DNA from: Actinomycetes bacterium
Lineage (GTDB): Bacteria > Actinomycetota > Coriobacteriia > Coriobacteriales > Eggerthellaceae
Reading direction: 5' to 3'
Assembly (NCBI GenBank): GCA_023403475.1
Contig: JAEYEL010000068.1
Span: forward strand, 1 to 20,987
DNA length: 20,987 nt
The position numbers and the translations under genes are program-made. Shown here piece after piece: positions 7,704 through 14,601 of the stretch (positions are counted from its first letter, which is position 1; the number at the start of each line of letters is the position of its first letter). The notes under the pieces were generated by a model. The model had not been told where the DNA came from. It did no database searches and saw nothing but the letters and a program-made list of their open reading frames with translations.

Positions 7704-8288
7704 ATGGAGCCGAACATCAAAGAGGTAGCTGGCCGTATTCGCGCGCTGCGCCAGGACATGGACCTCACCATGCAAGAGATGGCCGACGCCACCGGGCGCA
7801 CGCTTTCGGAATACGCTGCGCAGGAATCGGGCGAGCACGACTTGTCGTTCACGTTTCTGTACAAGTGCGCCGAGCGCTTGGGCGTTGACGTGATCGAGCT
7901 GCTCACCGGGGAAAACCCTCACCTTGCCGGCTATTCGCTCACCCGCGCCGCCGACGGGCTTTCCATCAAGCGCCGCGCCGGGTTCGAGTATCTGCACAAG
8001 GCGCCGCACTTCAAGAACAAGCTGGCCGAGCCGTTTTTAGTCACGGCTCCCTACCTGCCAGAAGAACAGGACGCGCCCATACACCTTTCCTACCATAAGG
8101 GTCAGGAGCTCGACTACATCATATCGGGGCGCATGCGCTTCGCCTACGAAGACCACATAGAAGAGCTTGAGGCCGGCGATACGCTCATGTACGATTCGGG
8201 CCGTGGGCACGGTATGATCGCTATCGGCGGCGAACCGTGCGTATTTCTGGCCGTGGTCATGAAGCCGCACGAGGACAAGATTATCTAG
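7704..8288 (+). CDS. XRE-family HTH regulator with cupin domain (copy 1)
   Basis: This 194-residue protein has an N-terminal helix-turn-helix of the Cro/XRE type (about residues 5-66, IKEVAGRIRALRQ through GVDVIELLTGE) and a C-terminal cupin_2-like barrel (about 125-192) with YHKGQELDYIISGRM and GDTLMYDSGRGHG. Such fusions bind DNA with the first domain and a small ligand or metal with the second. A very strong AAAAAGGAGG (7683-7692) precedes the ATG at 7704. It is followed after 148 bases by an acyl-CoA ligase and has a paralogue at 13822 placed the same way before a second ligase. It therefore probably controls carboxylate activation in this cluster. The ligand is unknown. Confidence 0.9.
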   Translation: MEPNIKEVAGRIRALRQDMDLTMQEMADATGRTLSEYAAQESGEHDLSFTFLYKCAERLGVDVIELLTGENPHLAGYSLTRAADGLSIKRRAGFEYLHKAPHFKNKLAEPFLVTAPYLPEEQDAPIHLSYHKGQELDYIISGRMRFAYEDHIEELEAGDTLMYDSGRGHGMIAIGGEPCVFLAVVMKPHEDKII

Positions 8289-8436
8289 GCGCCGCCTATC
8301 TTCGGCTTCTCGCCCATGGGTCGCGCCTAAAATTCGCAAAGCCGCCTGCGGAAGCGCACGCGGCCTCTGTGCCGTTTCCCTTCACCTTGAACACTGCGGC
8401 CGAATTGGCTCGCACGCAAAAGAAAGATGCCCGAAC

Positions 8437-10239
8437 ATGAGGAACATACATAAGCGCTACGTGCGCGAAACCTATAACGAGCAGGGTCTTCTTACCGACT
8501 TCGATGTGGTGTGCCCGCCCGATTTCAACTTCGGCTACGATGTGGTCGACGATATAGCGAACGCCACGCCCGAACGACGCGCCATGGTATGGTGCAACCC
8601 CGAAGGCGAGGAGCACGTCTTCACCTTCGCCGATATGAAGAAATGGTCCGACAAGACGGCGAACTTCCTGGCATCTTGCGGCATAGGGCGCGGCGACTTC
8701 GTGATGGTCATCCTGCGCCGCCACTACCAGTTCTGGTTCGTGGCCACGGCGCTCGCGAAACTGGGCGCGGTCATGGTGCCCGCCACGTTCATGCTCAAAG
8801 AGCACGACATGGAATACCGCTTGAACAGGGCTGACATCAAAGCTGTCATCGCCACTTCGTGCGGCGATGTTGCCCAGGTGGTAGACAATGTGGCGTCTGC
8901 GTGCCAAAGCCTTGCCGCGCGCATCCTTGTGAACGGCGCGGGCGGCGGCTTGACGCCGCTCGATGAGAACGGGGTTCTTTTGGCGGCGCGGGCGAAAGGG
9001 CCTGTGGGGGCCGTGCTTTCGGGAGACGCGGGCATATGCGCCGCGCCGGTAAAGCGCGCCGGCTGGGCGGACTTCAACACGGGAGTGCGCGAGGCGAGCG
9101 AGATTTTCGTCCGTCATGAAACGGCTGCCGCCGACCCCATGCTCATGTACTTCTCGTCCGGCACGTCGGGCAATCCCAAAATGGTGCTGCACGATTCCGC
9201 CTATGCCATAGCGCACGTGGTCACGGCGAAGCACTGGCACAACGTGCGCCCGGACGGCATCCACTTCACCATCGCCGACACCGGCTGGGGCAAAGCCGTG
9301 TGGGGCAAGTACTATGGGCAGTGGCTCATGGAAGCATGTGTGTTCACCTACGACTTCGACCGCTTCCATGCAGGCGAGATCTTAAACCTCATCGGGCGCT
9401 ACGGCATCACGACGCTGTGCTGTCCGCCCACGATGTACCGTCTCATGATGCAAGAGGACATAGACGCCTTCGACCTTTCGACGCTTCAGTACTCCACGAC
9501 GGCGGGCGAGGCGCTGAACCCCGATTTGTTCGACTTCTGGAAAGAGCATACGGGCCTTACCATCTACGAGGGCTTCGGGCAGACCGAAACGCCGCTCACG
9601 GTGGCGAACCTTACGGGCACCGTACCGCGTCCCGGTTCCATGGGCAAGCCCATTCCGCTTTACGATGTTGAGATACAGCGCGAAGACGGCACGCGCTGCA
9701 ACACCGGCGCAACGGGCGAGATATGCATCCGCATGGAGCCGCGCCCGGCGGGCATCATGATGGAATACTACCGCGATCCCGAAAAGACCGCCTGCGCCAT
9801 CCGCGACGGCTGGTATCACACGGGGGATACCGCCTGGTGCGACGAAGACGGCTACTTCTGGTACGTGGGCAGAAACGACGACGTCATCAAGTCGAGCGGC
9901 TACCGCATAGGGCCTTTCGAGATAGAAAGCGTGCTGCTCGAGCACGAAGCGGTGCGCGAGTGCGCCGTCACCGGCGTGCCCGACCCGGTGCGCGGCACGG
10001 CGGTGAAGGCCACGGTGGTGCTTGCGCCCGGTTTCCGCGGCGGCGACGATCTTACGCGCGAGCTGCAGACATGGGTGAAGCGCCGCACGGCGCCCTACAA
10101 GTACCCGCGCATCATCGACTATGTGGACGAGCTGCCGAAGACCGTGAACGGCAAGATCCGCCGCGCGGTCATTCGCCAAGCCGACGACGCCTCGCACGGG
10201 GCATCGGGCGCAGGCGCGCAGGCAGAGGGTTTGACATGA
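8437..10239 (+). CDS. AMP-forming acyl-CoA ligase, medium-chain/ACSM-like (copy 1)
   Basis: It belongs to the ANL adenylate-forming enzymes, which make acyl-CoA from a carboxylate, ATP and CoA through an acyl-AMP. Core motifs, in order: FSSGTSGNPK (239-248, phosphate loop), EGFGQTETP (378-386), YHTGD (460-464), GRNDDVIKSSGYRIGPFE (478 onward) and PKTVNGKIRR, whose K573 is the expected catalytic lysine of the mobile C-terminal domain. The C-terminal half resembles medium-chain acyl-CoA synthetases (ACSM). At 600 residues it is longer than its paralogue at 14602, mostly from a Gly/Ala-rich insertion around residues 165-215. The ribosome site before ATG 8437 is weak (AAAGAAAGA). It overlaps the next gene by four bases. 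The carboxylate substrate cannot be assigned; branched-chain or aryl acids are plausible from the neighbours. Confidence 0.92.
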   Translation: MRNIHKRYVRETYNEQGLLTDFDVVCPPDFNFGYDVVDDIANATPERRAMVWCNPEGEEHVFTFADMKKWSDKTANFLASCGIGRGDFVMVILRRHYQFWFVATALAKLGAVMVPATFMLKEHDMEYRLNRADIKAVIATSCGDVAQVVDNVASACQSLAARILVNGAGGGLTPLDENGVLLAARAKGPVGAVLSGDAGICAAPVKRAGWADFNTGVREASEIFVRHETAAADPMLMYFSSGTSGNPKMVLHDSAYAIAHVVTAKHWHNVRPDGIHFTIADTGWGKAVWGKYYGQWLMEACVFTYDFDRFHAGEILNLIGRYGITTLCCPPTMYRLMMQEDIDAFDLSTLQYSTTAGEALNPDLFDFWKEHTGLTIYEGFGQTETPLTVANLTGTVPRPGSMGKPIPLYDVEIQREDGTRCNTGATGEICIRMEPRPAGIMMEYYRDPEKTACAIRDGWYHTGDTAWCDEDGYFWYVGRNDDVIKSSGYRIGPFEIESVLLEHEAVRECAVTGVPDPVRGTAVKATVVLAPGFRGGDDLTRELQTWVKRRTAPYKYPRIIDYVDELPKTVNGKIRRAVIRQADDASHGASGAGAQAEGLT

Positions 10240-10982
10240 TGCTCAAAGCCCCTGTCGTGGTGGTTTGCGGGCACTACGGCGTGGGCAAAACGAACTTCGC
10301 GCTGAACCTGGCGCACGACGCTCGTGCGGCCGGATGCGCGGTGACGCTTGTCGATCTGGACGTGGTGAACCCGTACTTCCGGTCGAGCGACTACGCGAAG
10401 GAGCTTGCGGCGTGCGGCGTTCGCGTTATCGCGCCCGTGTTCGCCGCCCTGGGCACGAGCCTCGATGTGCCCAGCTTGACGGGAGCCATCGTGCCCGCCA
10501 TAGAGGAAGCGCAACAAGCGATCAGAACGGATGCTTCCGCAGAATTTCCCTCCCGCATGGTCATTATCGACGCAGGCGGCGACGATGCGGGAGCTTCCGC
10601 CCTCGGGCGGTTTTCCTCCGCTATATCGGTGGGCGCCTATGAGATGCTCTACGTGGTGAACGAGCGGCGCAACCTCACGTATACGCCTGCCGAAGCGATT
10701 TCGATTCTGCGCGAGATAGAAGCGAAGTCGAATCTGCACGCCACGGCAGTGGTGAACAACACGCATCTGCAGAAGGAGACCGACGCGAGCGTGGTGGAGC
10801 GCGGCATCTCGTTCGCAAGGCAGACGGCCTTGCAAGCGGGTCTGCCGCTTGCGTGCACGACGGTGCCGCCGAGTGTTCACGGCCTTGCCCAATGCCGGAA
10901 AGATTCTAGCGTTGGGCAAAAAAGGGCTAAACAGGAATTCTATCCTGTGCGAATATACGTACGTACACCGTGGGATGTTTGA
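10236..10982 (+). CDS. P-loop ATPase of a 2-oxoacid oxidoreductase cluster, function unknown
   Basis: This 248-residue protein begins with a Walker A loop GHYGVGKT (12-19), a Walker B-like VTLVDLDVVNPYFRSSD (36-52) and a second acidic strand IIDAGGDDAG (110-119). The overall plan resembles SIMIBI-class NTPases (CobQ/MinD/ParA relatives), though the deviant MinD signature lysine is not obvious. There is no membrane segment. It starts inside the ligase stop (ATGA overlap), so its translation is coupled to acyl-CoA activation. The C-terminus FYPVRIYVRTPWD looks structured and complete. It could be a cofactor-loading, regulatory or maturation factor for the downstream ferredoxin oxidoreductase, but this is guilt by association. 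Codons before 10236 in this frame only shadow the ligase. Confidence 0.75.
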   Translation: MMLKAPVVVVCGHYGVGKTNFALNLAHDARAAGCAVTLVDLDVVNPYFRSSDYAKELAACGVRVIAPVFAALGTSLDVPSLTGAIVPAIEEAQQAIRTDASAEFPSRMVIIDAGGDDAGASALGRFSSAISVGAYEMLYVVNERRNLTYTPAEAISILREIEAKSNLHATAVVNNTHLQKETDASVVERGISFARQTALQAGLPLACTTVPPSVHGLAQCRKDSSVGQKRAKQEFYPVRIYVRTPWDV

Positions 10983-11009
10983 CCACATCGAGAAACGTTC
11001 GAGAATGCT

Positions 11010-11031
11010 CCGCCCGCGCTTGCACGGGCGG
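11010..11031 (+). repeat. short GC hairpin before the ferredoxin gene
   Basis: CCGCCCG (11010-11016) pairs with CGGGCGG (11025-11031) around an eight-base loop. It lies in the 134-base gap between the P-loop ATPase and the ferredoxin gene and has no following T-run. It may be a processing or attenuation hairpin separating expression of the two halves of the cluster. Confidence 0.45.
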
Positions 11032-11116
11032 CGTGCGCAAGGCTTACGCGCATGGGCGGCGGGCAGCACGGGAGAGCGGGGCAAAAGGGCGGGAACAGGA
11101 CGAGAAAGGCTGGAAC

Positions 11117-11323
11117 ATGGCGAGAATAACGGTGGACGAGGGCTTCTGCAAAGGCTGCGGCCTGTGCGTTGATGCTTGTCCGGTCCACATCGTAGAGCTC
11201 GACCGCACGCGGATGACGCCGAAGGGCTACCATCCCGCGCATTGCGTCGAGCCTGAGAAGTGCACGGGCTGCACCTCATGTGCGCTTATGTGCCCCGACG
11301 TGGCGATCACGGTTGAGAGGTGA
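11117..11323 (+). CDS. 2x[4Fe-4S] ferredoxin subunit (delta) of 2-oxoacid oxidoreductase
   Basis: This 68-residue protein has two classic cluster motifs, CKGCGLCVDACP and CTGCTSCALMCP, which bind two [4Fe-4S] centres. In four-subunit KorDABC/VorDABC-type enzymes this subunit carries electrons from the thiamine-bound intermediate to free ferredoxin. ATG at 11117 has GAAAGG upstream at 11104-11109. The stop lies only five bases before the alpha subunit start. Order and spacing fit the common delta-alpha-beta-gamma arrangement. Confidence 0.95.
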   Translation: MARITVDEGFCKGCGLCVDACPVHIVELDRTRMTPKGYHPAHCVEPEKCTGCTSCALMCPDVAITVER

Positions 11324-11328
11324 GGAAC

Positions 11329-12393
11329 ATGGCGGAAAAAGTGCTCATGAAGGGAAACGAGGTTCTGGCAGAAGCGGCGCTTCGCGCGGGCTGCCGGTTC
11401 TTCTTCGGGTACCCCATTACGCCGCAGACCGAGCTTGCAGCGTACATGTCGAAGCGCATGCCCAAGGTCGGCGGCACCTACCTGCAGGCCGAAAGCGAGG
11501 TGGCGGCCATCAACATGGTCTACGGCGCGGCGGCGGCCGGCGCGCGCGTCATGACCTCCTCCTCGTCGCCCGGTATATCGCTTAAGGGCGAGGGCGTGTC
11601 CTACATGGCCGGCGCCGATCTGCCGGGTGTGATCATCAACGTGCAGCGCGGAGGCCCAGGGCTTGGAAGCATCCAGCCTTCGCAGTCCGACTACTGGCAG
11701 GCCACGCGCGCGCTCGGACACGGCGACTTCCACATGGTCGTGTTCGCGCCCTCCACGGTGCAGGAAATGGCCGACTGTGCCTACAGTGCGTTCGACGTGG
11801 CCGACAAGTACCGTACGCCCGTGATGATTTTGGCAGACGGCATGCTGGGCCAGATGATGGAGCCGGTGGTGCTTCCCGAACCGAAGGAGGCGCCCGCAGA
11901 CAAGCCGTGGGCGACGACCGGCCACAAGAACAAGCGGCCTCACAACGTGGCGAACTCGCTCTACCTTACCGCCGACGAACTGGAGCGCCTGAACCGCGAG
12001 CGCTTCGAGCGCTACCGCACCATCGAGTGCGACGAGCAGCGGGCCGAAAGCTTCATGACCGAAGACGCCGATATCGTGGTGGTGGCGTTCGGGGCTTCCG
12101 CGCGCGTGGCGAGAAGTGCTGTGGTTTCCGCCCGCGAAGAGGGAATACGCGCCGGCTTGGTGCGCCCGGTAACGCTCTGGCCGTTTCCCGTGCGCGCCCT
12201 TGAGGCGTGCATGGGCACCGCGAAGGCTTTCCTTTCCGTCGAGATGAACATGGGGCAGATGGTCGATGACGTGCGCCTTGTGGCGAACGGGCGTGTGCCG
12301 GTCGAGTTCTACGGACGCACGGGCGGCGTTATCCCCGAGCCCGCCGAGGTCCTGGAAAAGATTCGCTCGATGAGCGGAAAGGCGGGTGAGTAG
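11329..12393 (+). CDS. vorB: 2-oxoacid:ferredoxin oxidoreductase alpha subunit (VorB type)
   Basis: It is part of a thiamine-diphosphate enzyme that oxidises 2-oxoacids to acyl-CoA and CO2 with reduction of ferredoxin, or runs in reverse. The 354-residue protein contains GYPITPQTE (27-35), the QAESEVAAINMVYGAA segment (53-68, with the glutamate expected at the cofactor) and TSSSSPGISLKGEG (77-90), all characteristic of this pyrimidine-binding subunit. The overall match is to the VorB group (3-methyl-2-oxobutanoate), though close KorA relatives use 2-oxoglutarate, so the substrate is uncertain. ATG 11329 follows GGTGAGG (11319-11325). The upstream in-frame GTG at 11320 is disfavoured because it would overlap this site. 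Confidence 0.94.
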   Translation: MAEKVLMKGNEVLAEAALRAGCRFFFGYPITPQTELAAYMSKRMPKVGGTYLQAESEVAAINMVYGAAAAGARVMTSSSSPGISLKGEGVSYMAGADLPGVIINVQRGGPGLGSIQPSQSDYWQATRALGHGDFHMVVFAPSTVQEMADCAYSAFDVADKYRTPVMILADGMLGQMMEPVVLPEPKEAPADKPWATTGHKNKRPHNVANSLYLTADELERLNRERFERYRTIECDEQRAESFMTEDADIVVVAFGASARVARSAVVSAREEGIRAGLVRPVTLWPFPVRALEACMGTAKAFLSVEMNMGQMVDDVRLVANGRVPVEFYGRTGGVIPEPAEVLEKIRSMSGKAGE

Positions 12394-12394
12394 C

Positions 12395-13258
12395 ATGGCG
12401 GAGGAAACGAGCGCAAAGACGAAGGTCGTGTTTTCGCGGCCGCATGCCCTGCTTCCGGTGGTGACGAACTACTGCCCGGGGTGCGTGCACGGCATCGTGA
12501 ACCGCTTGGTGGCCGAAACGCTCGACGAGCTGGGCGTTGAGGGCGATGCGGTGGGCGTTGCCCCCGTGGGTTGCTCGGTCATGGCCTACGACTTCTTCGG
12601 CTGCGATATGATAGAGGCCGCGCACGGGCGCGCCCCTGCGGTGGCGACCGCCGTGAAGCGCGTGCTTCCGCAAGGCGTGGTGTTCGCCTACCAGGGCGAC
12701 GGAGACTTGGCCTCCATCGGCATGGCGGAGACCGTGCATGCGGCCACGCGCGGCGAGCACATTACCATCATATTCATCAACAACGCCATCTACGGTATGA
12801 CGGGCGGGCAGATGGCGCCCACCAGCCTGCCGAACCAGGTCACGCAGACTTCGCCCTACGGGCGCGACGTGGCCACCGCAGGCTACCCCATTCGCGTGTG
12901 CGAGCTTCTAAGCTCGCTTGACGGCGTAGCGTATCTGGAGCGCGTGACGGTCGATACGCCCAAGAACGTGCGCAAGGCGAAAAAAGCCATCAAGAAGGCG
13001 TTCCAATACCAGATCGACGGCATTGGCTACTCGCTTGTGGAAGTGGTTGCCACCTGCCCCACGAACTGGGGAATGACCCCGCAGGACGCGTTTTCGTGGA
13101 TGCGCGATAACATGCTTCCGTACTATCCGCTCGGCGTGTACAAAGACGTGGTGGCGGAAGGCTTCGCAAACGCGGCGGAGGCCGCTTTGGCACGCGCGGC
13201 GGCATGTCCTATTGCGAACCCTGCGGCTGCGCAGGCACGCGAAGGAGGTGCTCGATGA
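12395..13258 (+). CDS. 2-oxoacid:ferredoxin oxidoreductase beta subunit (TPP-binding)
   Basis: This 287-residue subunit holds the thiamine-diphosphate diphosphate-binding motif, GDGD at 101-104 followed by NN at 129-130, with the fingerprint spacing of about 24-28 residues. CPGC (27-30), C60 and a later Cys in VATCPTNWG probably bind a [4Fe-4S] cluster as in the related pyruvate enzymes. It starts one base after the alpha subunit stop and overlaps the gamma subunit by four bases (ATGA), so all subunits are made together. A C-terminal Ala-rich stretch (about 262-285) is a variable tail. Confidence 0.95.
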   Translation: MAEETSAKTKVVFSRPHALLPVVTNYCPGCVHGIVNRLVAETLDELGVEGDAVGVAPVGCSVMAYDFFGCDMIEAAHGRAPAVATAVKRVLPQGVVFAYQGDGDLASIGMAETVHAATRGEHITIIFINNAIYGMTGGQMAPTSLPNQVTQTSPYGRDVATAGYPIRVCELLSSLDGVAYLERVTVDTPKNVRKAKKAIKKAFQYQIDGIGYSLVEVVATCPTNWGMTPQDAFSWMRDNMLPYYPLGVYKDVVAEGFANAAEAALARAAACPIANPAAAQAREGGAR

Positions 13259-13797
13259 GCATGAACGAACGCGTGGTGCTCGCCGGATTCGGCGGGCAGG
13301 GGCTGTTGTTCGCGGGCAAGGTCATGGCGTATGCCGGCCTTATCGAGGGGCGCGAGGTTTCGTGGCTTCCGTCCTACGGCCCGGAAATGCGCGGCGGCAC
13401 GGCGAACTGCTCGGTGACTATTGCGGATGCGCCTATCGGGTCGCCTTTGGTGACCGATCCCACGGCGATCATCGTCATGAATCAGCCCTCGCTCGAGAAG
13501 TTCGAGGGCAAGGTGGTTCCGGGCGGCCTTATCGTGGTGGATGCGACCATGGTTCCCACCATGCCCTCGCGCGAAGACGTGCGCGCGATCGCGCTTCCCG
13601 CAACGGCCATGGCAGAAGATGCCGGCATCAAAGGTTTGGCGAACATCATACTGGTGGGGCGCCTGTGGGCCGAGACGCGCTTCTGCGCCCGCGAGACCTT
13701 GGATGCCGCCATCGAGAAGTGCGTGCCTGCCAAGAAGGCCGCGATGGTGGAGAAGAACAAGCAAGCGCTCAGGCTCGGCTTGTCGGCCGAGCTTTAA
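13255..13797 (+). CDS. 2-oxoacid:ferredoxin oxidoreductase gamma subunit
   Basis: This 180-residue protein is the catalytic gamma domain of the pyruvate/ketoisovalerate family, beginning [16 protein letters not shown]. The GFGGQG turn and the following [16 protein letters not shown] segment are signatures of the subunit that contacts CoA and the other chains. The GAAGGAGGTG site (13241-13250) is among the strongest in the window and lies within the beta gene. Length is normal. It closes the delta-alpha-beta-gamma set. Confidence 0.95.
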   Translation: MSMNERVVLAGFGGQGLLFAGKVMAYAGLIEGREVSWLPSYGPEMRGGTANCSVTIADAPIGSPLVTDPTAIIVMNQPSLEKFEGKVVPGGLIVVDATMVPTMPSREDVRAIALPATAMAEDAGIKGLANIILVGRLWAETRFCARETLDAAIEKCVPAKKAAMVEKNKQALRLGLSAEL

Positions 13798-13821
13798 GCC
13801 CGTGATACGGAAAGGAAGCAT

Positions 13822-14373
13822 ATGGTAGAGGCATTGCACGAAATAGGCTTGCGGCTCAAAGGCCTGCGCGAGGCGTGCGACGTGACGGCCGAGGATATGG
13901 CCGCCGAGCTGAACGTTCCGCTTGAGAAGTATCTGAGCTGGGAAGAGACGGGCGAGGACGTGCCCATTTCCGCCATCTACCATATGGCCTGCAAGTTCGG
14001 CGTGGAGTTCACCGAGATACTTACGGGAACGGCGGCGAAGCTGCAAACGTACCAGGTGGTGCGCAAAGGCGAAGGCCGCGAGGTGGACCGCTATCCGGAA
14101 TACCATTTCGAGGATTTGGCGTGGCGCTACTTCGGCAAGATCATGCAGCCGCTGCTCGTGGTGCTCGACCCGTCCGACGAGCCTGCGAAGATGGTCACCC
14201 ATTCGGGGCAGGAGTTCAACTTGGTGCTTGAAGGCTGCGTCATTGTGACGTGGGGCGACAAGGAATTCGAGCTGCATCCTGGCGACAGCATGTACTTCAA
14301 CCCGGAATGCCCGCACGGGCAGCGCTGCGGAGGAGACGTACCCGCCAAGTTTGTAACGGTCATTGCCGAATGA
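13822..14373 (+). CDS. XRE-family HTH regulator with cupin domain (copy 2)
   Basis: This 183-residue protein is a paralogue of the regulator at 7704. The HTH occupies about residues 5-66 (IGLRLKGLREACDVTAEDMA to GVEFTEILTG) and the cupin barrel about 110-182, with THSGQEFNLVLEG and HPGDSMYFNPECPHGQ. Both copies share the H-x-GQE core. AAAGGAAG (13811-13818) precedes ATG 13822, 24 bases after the gamma subunit stop, so it is probably co-transcribed with the oxidoreductase. The second ligase follows. It likely senses an acid or acyl derivative handled by this cluster; the ligand and operator are unknown. Confidence 0.9.
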   Translation: MVEALHEIGLRLKGLREACDVTAEDMAAELNVPLEKYLSWEETGEDVPISAIYHMACKFGVEFTEILTGTAAKLQTYQVVRKGEGREVDRYPEYHFEDLAWRYFGKIMQPLLVVLDPSDEPAKMVTHSGQEFNLVLEGCVIVTWGDKEFELHPGDSMYFNPECPHGQRCGGDVPAKFVTVIAE

Positions 14374-14378
14374 GCTAA

Positions 14379-14478
14379 CAGGCGGGCACAGGGCCGTGAG
14401 GCCTTTCCGGTGGGCTTCGTTTGCTGCCGAGAGAACCAGCAGGCGGGGTTGGGCCGTGTGGCCTTTCCGGTGGGCTTT
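14379..14478. repeat. two ~40-base direct repeats upstream of the second ligase
   Basis: Bases 14391-14417 and 14451-14477 are identical except for one base, offset by exactly 60, with GCCTTTCCGGTGGGCTT in both. Similarity extends left to CAGGCGGG (14379-14386 and 14440-14447) with a one-base length difference. CCGCCTG (14504-14510) and CCGGAAA (14511-14517) are complementary to repeat parts and could fold back on the second copy. No gene is called across 14374-14601. This could be a decayed 60-base tandem duplication or paired regulator sites. Confidence 0.75.
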
Positions 14479-14601
14479 GCTCAGAAGCTTCGCAGCCTTC
14501 GCTCCGCCTGCCGGAAAACCCTGCAACCCTTGTTGCCGGCTGACACAGGGCGCTGCGTGATTACGAACTTGACGATGCTGTTGGAAGGAAAGAATCTAGA
14601 A

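Noticed and set aside
9723..10235. Upstream extension of the P-loop ATPase frame
   Set aside because: This part shadows the C-terminal third of ligase 1 and is Arg/Gly/His-rich. The real start is the ATGA overlap at 10236.
14569..14597. TTGACG/GAATCT as a promoter for the second ligase
   Set aside because: The start would fall at or beyond the GTG at 14602 and the -10 match is weak.
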